Positions 1 to 8,897 of a stretch of DNA of 64,000 nt are shown piece after piece (within the stretch, counting starts at the first letter, position 1; each line of letters begins with the position of its first letter). This DNA is from Pseudomonas karstica (GTDB lineage: Bacteria > Pseudomonadota > Gammaproteobacteria > Pseudomonadales > Pseudomonadaceae), in the NCBI RefSeq assembly GCF_009707515.1, contig NZ_WLYI01000019.1, positions 59,017 to 123,016 on the forward strand, in the 5' to 3' direction. The position numbers and the translations under genes were made by a program. The notes beneath the pieces were generated by a model. The model was not told the origin of the DNA and did not search any database. It worked only from the letters and a program-made list of their open reading frames with translations.

Positions 1-525
1 ATGCACGGGTGGGTGGTCTGCCTCACAAATCAGCAGCAAGCGCTCTTCACACAGGGGCACGCCATCCAGGGTCGCCAAAGCCAGTGGCCCGTCCACCAGC
101 GCTGCGTCCAGGCGCCCGGAGATCAGCCCCTCCAGCAATTCGCCACTGGGCGCCGATTGCACCTGCAGGTTCACCATCGGATAAGCCTTGTGGTAGCGAG
201 CCAACAACTTCGGCAAATGAATCGCCGCCGTGCTGTACATGCTGCCCAGGACAAAATCCCCGGCCGGCTGCCCACCCTGCACGGCACCATGGGCCTCGTC
301 GTGCAAGGCCAGTAGCCGTGCGCTGTAATCGAGCAAGACTTTGCCGGCCGGGGACAATTGCAAGCGCTGGCGCTCACGGACGAACAACTCGACACCCAGT
401 TGTTCTTCCATTTGCTTGAGCCGGGTCGACAAGTTTGACGGCACCCGATGCAGGCGTTCAGCAGCGCGGGTGATGGAGCCTTCCTCGGCCACTGCCTGGA
501 AGATCCGCAATTGACTGAACTCCAT
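1..525 (-). CDS. LysR-family transcriptional regulator (C-terminus cut by window edge)
   Basis: The first 175 residues of a LysR-type DNA-binding regulator are present; the reading frame runs off the window without a stop. Residues 1-60 form the winged helix-turn-helix (MEFSQLRIFQAVAEEGSITR, then the AAERL and SNLSTRLKQME segments), followed by the start of the periplasmic-binding-protein-like effector domain. It is divergent from the MFS gene at 629, the usual arrangement of a LysR gene and its target, so control of that carrier is a reasonable inference. The effector cannot be named. Confidence 0.9.
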   Translation of the reverse strand, partial: MEFSQLRIFQAVAEEGSITRAAERLHRVPSNLSTRLKQMEEQLGVELFVRERQRLQLSPAGKVLLDYSARLLALHDEAHGAVQGGQPAGDFVLGSMYSTAAIHLPKLLARYHKAYPMVNLQVQSAPSGELLEGLISGRLDAALVDGPLALATLDGVPLCEERLLLICEADHPPVH

Positions 526-554
526 ACCTTTCTCCAAAACAGAACAAGTTACTC

Positions 555-582
555 ACTATTATTCATTTTTAAAGAAAGTCAA
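555..582 (-). promoter_or_regulatory. Candidate sigma-70 promoter of the LysR gene
   Basis: On the minus strand TTGACT (577-582) and AATAGT (555-560) are separated by 16 bases in a clearly AT-rich stretch, about 30 bases ahead of the LysR start. The match to the consensus is only fair and rests on inspection alone. Confidence 0.3.
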
Positions 583-628
583 TCCATCCTAGCCTAACGG
601 TCACTCGCTACTCGCAGGAAAATTGTCC

Positions 629-1795
629 ATGTCACCGCTGATCCGCTTACTCGCCAGCTTTATTGCCTTGATGATGGCGATGGGCATTGGCCGCTTCGCC
701 CTTACCCCACAAATGCCCCATCTTCTCAGTGAAGGACAGATCGACTTGACCGGCGCCGGCCTGATCGCGGCGGCCAATTACCTGGGCTATTTCGTCGGGG
801 CAGTGGATTCGATGTTTGCCCGCAGCCATCACCATGTACGTGGGCGACTGCTCGGGGGGTTGTGGCTGTGTGTGCTACTGACCCTGGCTTCGTTCTGGGC
901 CAATGGATTTTGGTCGCACCTGTTGCTGCGCTTTGGCACTGGCGTCGCCAGTGCCTGGGTATTGGTGATGATCACCAGCTTGAGCCAACCACTGGCCATT
1001 GCCGCCGGCCGCCCGCGGTTGGGTGCGCTGGTATTTGCCGGACCGGGACTGGGGATTTTATTGACCGGGCTACTGGCCCTGGGCTCCAACGTACTGGGGC
1101 AAGACTCCGCAACCTTGTGGCTGGTATATGGGGTGGTCGCGTTGATGATGCTATTGGCGATCCTGCCGTTTCTGCCGCAGCCGATCCCCAGCAACGTTCC
1201 GCCAGCTACAACCCGCGGCGGTACTAATGGCAGCATCACGCACCTGTGTTGGATCTACGTCCTGTATGGCCTGGGCTACATCATTCCAGCAACCTTTCTG
1301 TCGCAGATGGCCAGCACACAGTTCAAGGGTGCCTGGCAGGCCGATCTGTTCTGGCCGTGTTTTGGCCTGGCCGCTGCAGTCGGTGTATGGCTGGTAAGCC
1401 TGCGTCGCAAGAACCCCAGCACCACGGGCTACTGGTTGATGGCGACATTATGGCTGCAAGCGGCCGGTGTCTTCGCCTGCCTGCTGGGGAATGGTTGGGG
1501 CTTGGCGCTGGGTGTCTTGTTATGTGGAACGCCATTTTTGGCCTGCATGCTGTTGGTGATGCAGCGTTTACGCGAAGTCGCGCCCCATGACTACCAACGC
1601 AATACAGGATTGCTGACCGCCAGTTTTGCAGTGGGTCAACTGAGCGGTCCGCTGATGGCATCGGTGAGCAACCATCTCAGCGCAAGCCTGCACCCCGCAT
1701 TGGTGCTGGCGGGCAGCGGCCTGGTATTGGCGGGCGGCCTGTTATTGCGCCGTGCCCGCACTCCCACAGCGTGCTGCTCGCCCGTCAGCCAGTAG
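629..1795 (+). CDS. YbfB/YjiJ-family MFS transporter
   Basis: A 388-residue inner-membrane carrier of the major facilitator superfamily. The N-terminus (FIALMMAMGIGRFALTP) is the signature I associate with the YbfB/YjiJ (MFS_4) group, and about twelve hydrophobic segments follow. An ATG at 629 is preferred over an in-frame TTG at 623 because AGGA at 616-619 lies nine bases before the ATG and only three before the TTG. The substrate is unknown. It is divergent from a LysR regulator gene that probably controls it. Confidence 0.85.
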   Translation: MSPLIRLLASFIALMMAMGIGRFALTPQMPHLLSEGQIDLTGAGLIAAANYLGYFVGAVDSMFARSHHHVRGRLLGGLWLCVLLTLASFWANGFWSHLLLRFGTGVASAWVLVMITSLSQPLAIAAGRPRLGALVFAGPGLGILLTGLLALGSNVLGQDSATLWLVYGVVALMMLLAILPFLPQPIPSNVPPATTRGGTNGSITHLCWIYVLYGLGYIIPATFLSQMASTQFKGAWQADLFWPCFGLAAAVGVWLVSLRRKNPSTTGYWLMATLWLQAAGVFACLLGNGWGLALGVLLCGTPFLACMLLVMQRLREVAPHDYQRNTGLLTASFAVGQLSGPLMASVSNHLSASLHPALVLAGSGLVLAGGLLLRRARTPTACCSPVSQ

Positions 1796-1872
1796 CCAGA
1801 GTGCCGACAGGCGTACATGCCCACAGCACGCCAGGATCAGGAAACTGGCCGCGAGTGATCAGTAAATCACGC

Positions 1873-2709
1873 TCAACTCAGTTCAATGCGATCGGCATGG
1901 ATCACGATTTGACCCTGTTTATAGAGCGCACCAATGGCCTTCTTGAAGTTGCCTTTGCTGACGCCAAACAAACTGCTGATCAACGCCGGATCACTCTTGT
2001 CGCTGACCGGCAGGGTGCCGTTATTGTCACGCAACTTGGCCAGGATCTTCGAGTTCAGGCTGGAAGCAGCTTCTTCCCCCACCGGCTGCAGGCTCAGGCT
2101 GATATTGCCGTCGGCGCGGATCTCCTTGATAAAGCCTTTCTCTTCCTTGCCCGGACGCAGGAACTTGAACACTTCGTTCTTGTGGATCAGCCCCCAATGC
2201 TTGTTGTTGATGATTGCCTTGAAGCCCATGTCGGTGGCTTCGGCAACCAGCAGATCAACTTCCTGGCCGACCTTGTAGTTGGCCGCAGTCTTGTCCAGGT
2301 AACGGTCAAGGCGCGCCGTGGCGGTGATACGCTTGGTGTGTTTGTCGAGGTAGACGTGGACCACGCAGTATTCACCGGCAGTCATCTGGCGCTTTTCTTC
2401 GGAATACGGCAGCAACAGGTCCTTGGGCAGGCCCCAGTCCAGAAATACGCCAATGCTGTTGACTTCAACCACTTTCAGACTGGCAAATTCACCCACCTGT
2501 ACTTTTGGTTTTTCGGTGGTGGCAATAAGTTTGTCATCGCTGTCCAGATAAATAAAAACGTTAAGCCAGTCTTCATCTTCACTGGGAATATCTTTGGGGA
2601 TATAACGATTGGGCAAAAGGATTTCGCCCTCTTGTTCACCATCCAGGTACAAACCAAAGTTAGTGTGTTTAACCACTTGCAAGCTGTTGTAGCGTCCGAC
2701 TAAAGCCAT
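1873..2709 (-). CDS. cvfB: S1-domain RNA-binding protein, CvfB family
   Basis: A 278-residue cytoplasmic protein of the CvfB/YitL family: several S1-like OB folds (VGRYNSLQVVKHTNFGLYL near the start, then a second around residues 70-130 and a third around 150-210) followed by a small winged-helix end (FGVSKGNFKKAIGALYKQG). Family members bind RNA and affect gene expression after transcription. I chose the ATG at 2709 (MALVGRYNSL) over one at 2724 because GAGGG at about 2717-2721 is well spaced for it and related proteins begin this way. Confidence 0.85.
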   Translation of the reverse strand: MALVGRYNSLQVVKHTNFGLYLDGEQEGEILLPNRYIPKDIPSEDEDWLNVFIYLDSDDKLIATTEKPKVQVGEFASLKVVEVNSIGVFLDWGLPKDLLLPYSEEKRQMTAGEYCVVHVYLDKHTKRITATARLDRYLDKTAANYKVGQEVDLLVAEATDMGFKAIINNKHWGLIHKNEVFKFLRPGKEEKGFIKEIRADGNISLSLQPVGEEAASSLNSKILAKLRDNNGTLPVSDKSDPALISSLFGVSKGNFKKAIGALYKQGQIVIHADRIELS

Positions 2710-3044
2710 TTCCAATACCCTCATTGCGTGGCGGCATTCTACCCGAGTTTGGCCGCCGCGCAGCCCCGGCCCCCGCCATCGCCCGGAAAAATCATGGGGT
2801 GAGTTGGTCTTTTCCCATCATGCCTCCGCTCGTCTGGTCAGCACGACACATTTCGCCAATGACCCAAGCAGCTTTTCTGCCACCGGTTTCGAGTTAAAAC
2901 AGCAGGTTAGACGTATATTTCAAACATGAACTTCGGCTTTTCAAAAGAGCGCCACTTATTTCAGAAAGATATTTGCCAAGCAATTGTCAAGCTTTTCATG
3001 TACGATGCTTGGCCAAGTTAATTTTCTACAGGTTAGTGGCCGCC
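2710..3044. other. Intergenic region with imperfect inverted repeat
   Basis: 335 bases without a gene between cvfB and a small ORF. The left part is GC-rich; the right part (from about 2890) is AT-rich, as expected for a promoter. TTGCCAAGCA at about 2969-2978 is nearly the reverse complement of TGCTTGGCCAA at about 3005-3015, an imperfect inverted repeat just upstream of the small gene at 3045. I see no RNA gene. Confidence 0.4.
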
Positions 3045-3224
3045 ATGCGTGTAAAAGCATCCAACAGCAAAGCAAAGCCAGCTCCGGCCGTTGAAACCAG
3101 CGAATCGATCAACAGCCAGATTGCTGCTTTCCTCAAGTCCGGTGGCGAAATCCAGCAGATTGCCAAAGGTGTGAGCGGCCAGACTTTCGGCCCGTCCAAG
3201 CAGATCACCCTGGGCAAAAAGTAG
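3045..3224 (+). CDS. Small conserved-looking protein, function unknown
   Basis: A 59-residue basic protein (MRVKASNSKAKPAP, then SINSQIAAFLKSGGEIQQIAKGVSG). The N-terminus is Lys/Ala/Pro-rich and probably disordered; the middle could form a helix; it ends in Lys-Lys. No signal peptide or membrane segment is visible. The ribosome site is weak (AGG about a dozen bases upstream). The codon use is that of a real Pseudomonas gene, but I do not recognise a family with known function. The basic, helix-plus-tail make-up would suit a nucleic-acid- or ribosome-associated protein, which is only a guess. Confidence 0.6.
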   Translation: MRVKASNSKAKPAPAVETSESINSQIAAFLKSGGEIQQIAKGVSGQTFGPSKQITLGKK

Positions 3225-3443
3225 GCTTGAGCAGCACAGCCTGCGCCTGACACCTGGTCCCTACGCGCTTTGCCTTCCAAGGCGCGAGGACTAGAGCCCG
3301 AAACACCTTCTTATCCCCCAAAATTACGCTAATCGACGAACGGGCCTCATCGCCAGGCTTTCGCCGGTATGCTTGCACACGTCTAGATCGGCCCTTTGCC
3401 TGATATTTCCCGTTCCTGCTCCTCGCTTTCCACGGAGGGAAGC

Positions 3444-4169
3444 ATGCTCAAGTCCTGCATTTTCCTGGCATGCGCCCTGTCGGCCAGCCCCCTCGCCGAA
3501 GCGCAGGTTTTCCAGCGTGAGTTGGGGGACTTTGACCTCAAGCTGGGTACCACCCCCAGCCGCAGCATGGCCCAGGGCCTGGTCAAGCCCACGTCGCCGG
3601 GAAGCGGTTCTTTCCATGGTGGCCTGGACCTGACCCACGACAGCGGCCTGTACTTCGGCCAGTGGTCGCCCAGCATGGGGCTTTCATCGACCAGCAACCT
3701 TGAAATCGACTCCTATATGGGCCTCAAGCGTTCTTTCGACCAGACCCTGGGTTACGAGTTGGGAATGATTCACTACAGCTATCCGAAGCTGAGCCCCCTC
3801 GATAGCCAGGAGCTCTATGGCGGCTTGACCTTGCTGGGCAATCGTTTCGGCGCCGCCTTCAGCAACGACCCGGACCGCCGTAACAGCACCTTGTTTGCCG
3901 ACCTGGGCGGTACTCAGCCCTTTGGTATCGGCCTCAGCATCAAATACACCACCCATCAATTGGGCAGCCCGGTGACGGTGACCGATGGTGGCTCGATTTC
4001 CAGCTTCAGCGATTGGTCGGTGAGATTCTCCCGGCCTTTCAGGGGCATCGACCTGAACCTGATCTACAGCGACTCCAACCTCAGTGGCGAGGATTGCTCG
4101 GCGTATTCCGGACACAATTCGCAATGTGATGGCCTGTTGACCTTGAAGGCCGAGCGGTCGTTTTATTGA
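3444..4169 (+). CDS. TorF-family putative outer-membrane porin
   Basis: A 241-residue exported beta-barrel protein. A signal peptide (MLKSCIFLACALSASPLAEA) is followed by alternating hydrophobic and aromatic strands, and the protein ends in -ERSFY, the aromatic C-terminus typical of outer-membrane proteins recognised by the BAM machinery. Segments such as GGLDLTHDSGLYFGQW and YSDSNLSG match what I know of TorF/TIGR02001 putative porins. The start at 3444 has GGAGG five bases upstream. The substrate is unknown. Confidence 0.8.
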   Translation: MLKSCIFLACALSASPLAEAQVFQRELGDFDLKLGTTPSRSMAQGLVKPTSPGSGSFHGGLDLTHDSGLYFGQWSPSMGLSSTSNLEIDSYMGLKRSFDQTLGYELGMIHYSYPKLSPLDSQELYGGLTLLGNRFGAAFSNDPDRRNSTLFADLGGTQPFGIGLSIKYTTHQLGSPVTVTDGGSISSFSDWSVRFSRPFRGIDLNLIYSDSNLSGEDCSAYSGHNSQCDGLLTLKAERSFY

Positions 4170-4234
4170 TGGGCTGAACTGTCATCTCCGTGACGGGTTC
4201 AAATGATCGACCCCATCTGCGCAAGGACTCGCCC

Positions 4235-5101
4235 ATGCTGCGTCGGCTAAAACTCCTGGTGATCCTGCTGTCCCTGAGCCTGGTGCTTGCCGGCTGCAAT
4301 CGGGTGGGCCTGGCTTATCGCAACCTCGACGTGATCATCCCCTGGACCCTCAACGACTACCTGGACATGAATGCCGGGCAAAAGAGCTGGTTCAACGACA
4401 CCCTCAAGGAACACCTGGCCTGGCACTGCACCACCCAACTGCCGGGCTACCTGGATTGGCTCGATCGCCTGCAACAGATGGTCGACAACAATCAGGTGAC
4501 CGATGACGCCTTGCAAAACCGCACCGTAGAAGCCAGGCAAGCCATCGCCGAAGTGTCCCGGCAAATCACCCCGTCGGCAATCGAGTTGCTGCGCGAATTG
4601 GACGATCAGCAGGTCAACGACATGAAGCAGGCACTGGCCAAAGACCTGCGCAAACGCCAGAACGAATACCTCAAGCCACCGTTGCAACAACAGATCAAGG
4701 AACGCGGCGAACGCATGATCAAACGCCTGAACACCTGGCTCGGCCCACTGAGCAGCAGCCAACAGAGTCGGGTAATGGCCTGGTCGACTGCCTTGGGCGA
4801 GCAGAACCAGCAGTGGATCGGCAACCGAGCTCATTGGCAAGCGCAGTTCATTGCGGCTGTGGAGCAACGCCGAAGCAGCGACTTCCCGCAGCAAATACAG
4901 CAACTACTGGTGGATCGTGAAAACCTGTGGACTCCGAACTATAGACAGGCCTACGCCCAGACGGAAACGGCAGCCCGCAGCCTGATCGTCGACCTGATGG
5001 CCGAAAGCACCGTACAACAACGGCAGAAACTGGCCAGTAAGATCGACAAGGTACGCAGCGACTTCAAGGCCCTGAAATGCTTGAACAGCACCACGACTTA
5101 A
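4235..5101 (+). CDS. DUF6279-type lipoprotein
   Basis: A 288-residue predicted lipoprotein. The N-terminus (MLRRLKLLVILLSLSLVLAG then Cys) carries a clear lipobox LAGC, so it should be lipidated and anchored in an envelope membrane. The mature part is helical and charged, with a YRNLDVIIPWTLNDYLDMN stretch that I associate with the DUF6279 family; no enzyme motif is seen. The start at 4235 places the lipobox at the right distance. It follows the porin gene by 65 bases on the same strand and may be co-transcribed. Function unknown. Confidence 0.8.
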   Translation: MLRRLKLLVILLSLSLVLAGCNRVGLAYRNLDVIIPWTLNDYLDMNAGQKSWFNDTLKEHLAWHCTTQLPGYLDWLDRLQQMVDNNQVTDDALQNRTVEARQAIAEVSRQITPSAIELLRELDDQQVNDMKQALAKDLRKRQNEYLKPPLQQQIKERGERMIKRLNTWLGPLSSSQQSRVMAWSTALGEQNQQWIGNRAHWQAQFIAAVEQRRSSDFPQQIQQLLVDRENLWTPNYRQAYAQTETAARSLIVDLMAESTVQQRQKLASKIDKVRSDFKALKCLNSTTT

Positions 5102-5178
5102 CCATCCACCCTCGGGCCCGAAGTGCGCCTGCTATCAGCCAGCCGAGCAGCAGACCGTTTCACGACGGGAAGTGGCGC

Positions 5179-5571
5179 TCAGGCGATCTGCGCCTTGGAC
5201 GCCACTTCATCGAACGTTGTCGGATCCAGTGCATCTGACTGCTCATCCAGCATCTGGCGCGGGTGATCATTGCCAGGAATGCAGCTGTCAATCAGGCTCA
5301 GTAATTGGGAGCCTCGAGCGGTCAGGACGAAATTTTCACCATTGCCACCCTCCTCTTCGGGCCGCGACTCGATAAAGCCACGGTCCAGCAACAGCTTTTC
5401 GTATTCGGTGGCGGTGACTTTCAGCTCGTCGAGGTTGCCAGTGGGTTCGCCCGCCGCGGCCTTTTCGGCGGCATGCTGCTCAGCATATTTACGGGGAGCG
5501 AAACTGTCACCCGCGCTGTTTTGCACTTCATGCAGCAGACGTTCGATCAAATCCCAATTGTAAGTTGTCAT
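5179..5571 (-). CDS. Conserved hypothetical protein, possibly DUF2513-like winged helix
   Basis: A 130-residue acidic cytoplasmic protein. It begins MTTYNWDLIERLLHEVQN and later has TATEYEKLLLDRGFIES and FVLTARGSQLLSLI, the pattern of a small winged helix in which a resident helix pair is followed by a beta wing; DUF2513 proteins share this layout. A 25-residue Ala/Glu-rich insertion sits between. No catalytic motif is visible. It stands alone between a lipoprotein gene and a small secreted-protein gene. The family call is tentative. Confidence 0.65.
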   Translation of the reverse strand: MTTYNWDLIERLLHEVQNSAGDSFAPRKYAEQHAAEKAAAGEPTGNLDELKVTATEYEKLLLDRGFIESRPEEEGGNGENFVLTARGSQLLSLIDSCIPGNDHPRQMLDEQSDALDPTTFDEVASKAQIA

Positions 5572-5726
5572 CCTGATTCCTCCTGCAGACGCACGGATAG
5601 ATGCCCTTCATAGGGTGTGACACGCCGCGTCAGCAGCGGTTCAGCCTTGCGGACAGGCGTCATTACTCTGAACTTTTGCATTGCCCGCGCCCTCAACTGA
5701 ACATCCCCGCCATGGAGGTCCGAACA

Positions 5727-6002
5727 ATGAAAACCCTGTTAAATATGGCCATCGCCGCCGCCTTGCTTGCCGCCCTGCCCGCCTGGGCGTGCACGCCGGA
5801 AGAAGCCACGCAAAAGCGTGAGCAATTGGCCAAGGAAGTGACCAGGCTTACCGAGCAGAACCCAACCAAGGCCAAGGAAATGAACGATGAGTTGCAGAAA
5901 ATGGACCTGGACACCGAGAGCGCGGAGTTTCCAGACAAATGCCAGTTGATCGATGCCCGGCTCAAGGAACTGAAAGACGCTGCAGCCAACACCCAAAACT
6001 AA
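5727..6002 (+). CDS. Small secreted coiled-coil protein
   Basis: A 91-residue protein with a clear signal peptide (MKTLLNMAIAAALLAALPAWA) cleaved before CTPEEATQKREQL. The mature part is short, charged and helical, with heptad-like spacing and two cysteines (mature Cys1 and one near residue 72) that could pair in the periplasm. The start has GGAGGT seven bases upstream. It ends just before a strong hairpin terminator. Function unknown; the Cys directly after Ala is not in a lipobox (AWAC), though lipidation cannot be fully excluded. Confidence 0.75.
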   Translation: MKTLLNMAIAAALLAALPAWACTPEEATQKREQLAKEVTRLTEQNPTKAKEMNDELQKMDLDTESAEFPDKCQLIDARLKELKDAAANTQN

Positions 6003-6011
6003 AATAAAAAA

Positions 6012-6034
6012 ACCGGACAGCGTCCGGTTTTTTT
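6012..6034. terminator. Bidirectional rho-independent terminator
   Basis: ACCGGAC (6012-6018) pairs with GTCCGGT (6022-6028) over a 3-base loop; a T tract follows on the plus strand and an A tract precedes it, so it can serve both the small secreted protein and the convergent helicase gene. Confidence 0.9.
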
Positions 6035-6047
6035 ATTGGCTCAAGCC

Positions 6048-7394
6048 TTACTCAGCCGCAGGAGCTTCTGGCTTGCGACGCTTGAGCGGGGCCATGCCGT
6101 CCTTACTGACCAACGACAGGTTGTCGGTCTTCGGCCGGTTGGCGATCTTGCGCTTGGTCGGCGACTTGGCGCCGGTTTTCTTCTTCTCACCCTTGGCGTC
6201 GACCTTTTTCTTCTTCACGCCAACCGCCTTGCCCGAAGCCTTGACCTTTTTCGGTCCGCCGTAGGTGCCTTTGACTTCCTTGATGGTACGGCGCTCAAAC
6301 GATTGCTTCAGGTAGCGCTCGATGCTCGACATCAGGTTCCAGTCACCGTGGCAGATCAGCGAGATCGCCAGGCCATCGTTGCCGGCGCGACCGGTACGAC
6401 CGATACGGTGCACGTATTCGTCGCCGCTGCGGGGCATGTCGAAGTTGATCACCATGTCCAGGCCATCCACGTCCAGGCCGCGAGCGGCGACGTCGGTGGC
6501 GACCAGGATCTTCACGCCCCCTTGCTTGAGACGGTCGATGGCCAGCTTGCGGTCCTTCTGGTCTTTCTCACCGTGCAAGACAAATGCCTTGTACTCCTGC
6601 GCCACCAGGCGGCCGTAGATACGGTCGGCCATGGCCCGGGTGTTGGTGAAGACGATGGCCTTCTGATAGGTCTCGTTGGCCAGCAACCAGTTGAGGATCT
6701 GCTCTTTATGCACGTTGTGGTCAGCGGTGATGATTTGCTGACGAGTGGTCGAGTTCAGGTCGCTGACGTTGTTGACCTGCAGGTGCTCAGGGTTGTTCAG
6801 GACCTTGGCGACCATCTCACGCAGGGTCGAACCACCGGTAGTGGCGGAGAACAGCATGGTCTGCTGGCGATTGGTGCACTCTTCCACCAGGCGCTGAACG
6901 TCGTCGGAAAAGCCCATATCGAGCATGCGGTCGGCTTCGTCGAGGACCAGGACTTCAACTTCCTTGAGGTCCAGGTTGCCGGCGTTCAGTTGCTCGATCA
7001 TCCGGCCTGGGGTACCGATCAGAATGTCTGGCACCTTGCGCAGCATGGCGGCCTGGACCTTGAAGTCTTCACCGCCGGTGATCAGGCCGGACTTGATGAA
7101 GGTGAACTGCGCGAAGCGTTCAACTTCCTTCAGGGTCTGCTGGGCCAGCTCGCGGGTTGGCAACAGGATCAGGGTCTTGATGCTGACACGGACTTTCGCC
7201 GGGCCAATCAGACGGTTGAGGATCGGCAGGACGAAAGCGGCGGTCTTGCCACTCCCGGTTTGAGCCGTCACCCGCAGGTCACGCCCTTCGAGCGCGAGCG
7301 GGATAGCCGCTGCTTGCACAGGCGTTGGCTCGACAAATTTAAGCTCGGCCACGGCTTTGAGCAGGCGTTCGTGCAGGGCGAATTGGGAAAACAC
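6048..7394 (-). CDS. DEAD-box ATP-dependent RNA helicase
   Basis: A 448-residue RNA helicase with all core motifs: Q motif (TPVQAAAIP), Walker A AQTGSGKT at about 44-51, PTRELAQQ, TPGRM, DEAD at about 152-155, SAT, and HRIGRTGRAG. After the helicase core comes a Lys-rich basic tail of about 85 residues, typical of helicases acting on rRNA or mRNA. It is of the RhlE/SrmB type, but I will not pick a symbol. The likely start is GTG at 7394 (VFSQFALHERL), with GAGG eight bases upstream; an upstream ATG at 7418 has no such site. Confidence 0.88.
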   Translation of the reverse strand: MFSQFALHERLLKAVAELKFVEPTPVQAAAIPLALEGRDLRVTAQTGSGKTAAFVLPILNRLIGPAKVRVSIKTLILLPTRELAQQTLKEVERFAQFTFIKSGLITGGEDFKVQAAMLRKVPDILIGTPGRMIEQLNAGNLDLKEVEVLVLDEADRMLDMGFSDDVQRLVEECTNRQQTMLFSATTGGSTLREMVAKVLNNPEHLQVNNVSDLNSTTRQQIITADHNVHKEQILNWLLANETYQKAIVFTNTRAMADRIYGRLVAQEYKAFVLHGEKDQKDRKLAIDRLKQGGVKILVATDVAARGLDVDGLDMVINFDMPRSGDEYVHRIGRTGRAGNDGLAISLICHGDWNLMSSIERYLKQSFERRTIKEVKGTYGGPKKVKASGKAVGVKKKKVDAKGEKKKTGAKSPTKRKIANRPKTDNLSLVSKDGMAPLKRRKPEAPAAE

Positions 7395-7586
7395 GGGTGC
7401 TACCTCGAAGAAATACAAAAAAACAGCTGCATAGGGTAACGGTTTCGGGCGCCCAGGCCGAGTTTCTTTACGCGATCACGGCTAATCAGGTGTTTTTTTG
7501 TCAGCAGTTTTGTCTAGATGACCAACTTTTGAGTACTTAAATGCTCTAATCGCCCCGTCAGCCCTACAGAAGAATCGTTTTAGCCC

Positions 7587-8876
7587 ATGGATATCAAACA
7601 GCTCTGGCTCAATGCCCAAGACCTTTGGGGCACCCTCGATGACCACCCGCTGCTGCATTCAAGCCTGGCGCTGGTGGTGTTGCTGGTGGTGGCCCTGCTG
7701 CTCGGGCGGGTAGCACGTTATCTCATCCTCCATGCCGTCAAACTGCTGGGGCGGCAACCGTCGCTGCACTGGCTCAACGACCTGCGGCACAACAAAGTAT
7801 TCCATCGCCTGGCACAGATGACGCCGCCCCTGGTGATTCAGTTCGGCCTGCACCTGGTACCGAACCTGAACAAGACCAGCACCCTGTTCATCGGTAACGT
7901 TGCCCTGGCGTTCACCATTCTGTTCCAGGTCCTGGCCTTGAGCGCCCTGCTCAATGCCCTGCTGGATATCTATGCCCGTACCGAGCACGCCCGTACCCGC
8001 TCCATCAAAGGTTATGTGCAACTGGCAAAAATGGTGCTGTTCGTGTTTGGCGCCATCATCATCATTGCCACCCTGATCGACCGCTCGCCGCTGCTGCTGC
8101 TCTCAGGCCTGGGCGCCATGTCGGCGGTAATCCTGTTGGTCTACAAGGACACCCTGTTGTCGTTCGTCGCCAGCGTACAGTTGACCAGCAACGACATGCT
8201 GCGGGTCGGCGACTGGATCGAAATGCCCCAGGTCGGCGCCAGCGGCGACGTGGTGGACATCACCTTGCACACGGTCAAGGTGCAGAACTTCGACAAGACC
8301 ATCGTCTCCATTCCCACCTGGCGACTGATGTCCGAGTCGTTCAAGAACTGGCGCGGCATGCAAGCCTCTGGCGGCCGGCGGATCAAGCGCAGTTTGTTCA
8401 TCGATGCCAACGCCGTACGATTCCTGCGCGACGATGAAGAAGTGCGCATGACCCAGGTCCACCTGCTGACCGACTACATCGGCCGCAAGCAGGCGGAATT
8501 GAAAGCCTGGAACGAAGCCCAGGGCCACAGCGCGCAATTGAGCACCAACCGTCGGCGGATGACCAACCTGGGGACCTTCCGTGCCTATGCCCTGGCCTAC
8601 CTGAAAAGCCACCCGGACATCCAGCCGAACATGACCTGCATGGTCCGCCAGATGCAGGCCACCGCCCAAGGCGTGCCCCTGGAAATTTATTGTTTCACTC
8701 GCACCACGGTGTGGGTCGACTATGAGCGGATCCAGGGGGACATCTTCGATTACTTACTGGCGGTGCTGCCAGAGTTTGGCTTGAGCCTGTATCAGCAGCC
8801 CAGCGGCAATGACTTGCGGGCCAGCCTGTTTCCGGCGAAGCAGGATTCCAGGGCGGTGGAATTCCTGGAAAACTGA
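7587..8876 (+). CDS. Mechanosensitive ion channel (MscS family, YbdG-like)
   Basis: A 429-residue inner-membrane protein. Four or five hydrophobic segments occupy residues 20-190, and the last leads into the MscS pore/beta domain (LGAMSAVILLVYKDTLLSFV, then MLRVGDWIEMP and DVVDITLHTVKVQNFDKT). The long cytoplasmic C-terminal part, including YCFTRTTVWVDYERIQGD, resembles E. coli YbdG rather than small MscS. Such channels release solutes on hypo-osmotic shock. The gene is divergent from the helicase gene and ends 21 bases before a convergent hydrolase gene. Confidence 0.88.
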   Translation: MDIKQLWLNAQDLWGTLDDHPLLHSSLALVVLLVVALLLGRVARYLILHAVKLLGRQPSLHWLNDLRHNKVFHRLAQMTPPLVIQFGLHLVPNLNKTSTLFIGNVALAFTILFQVLALSALLNALLDIYARTEHARTRSIKGYVQLAKMVLFVFGAIIIIATLIDRSPLLLLSGLGAMSAVILLVYKDTLLSFVASVQLTSNDMLRVGDWIEMPQVGASGDVVDITLHTVKVQNFDKTIVSIPTWRLMSESFKNWRGMQASGGRRIKRSLFIDANAVRFLRDDEEVRMTQVHLLTDYIGRKQAELKAWNEAQGHSAQLSTNRRRMTNLGTFRAYALAYLKSHPDIQPNMTCMVRQMQATAQGVPLEIYCFTRTTVWVDYERIQGDIFDYLLAVLPEFGLSLYQQPSGNDLRASLFPAKQDSRAVEFLEN

Positions 8877-8897
8877 TATTGACCGCTGCAAGGCAGG

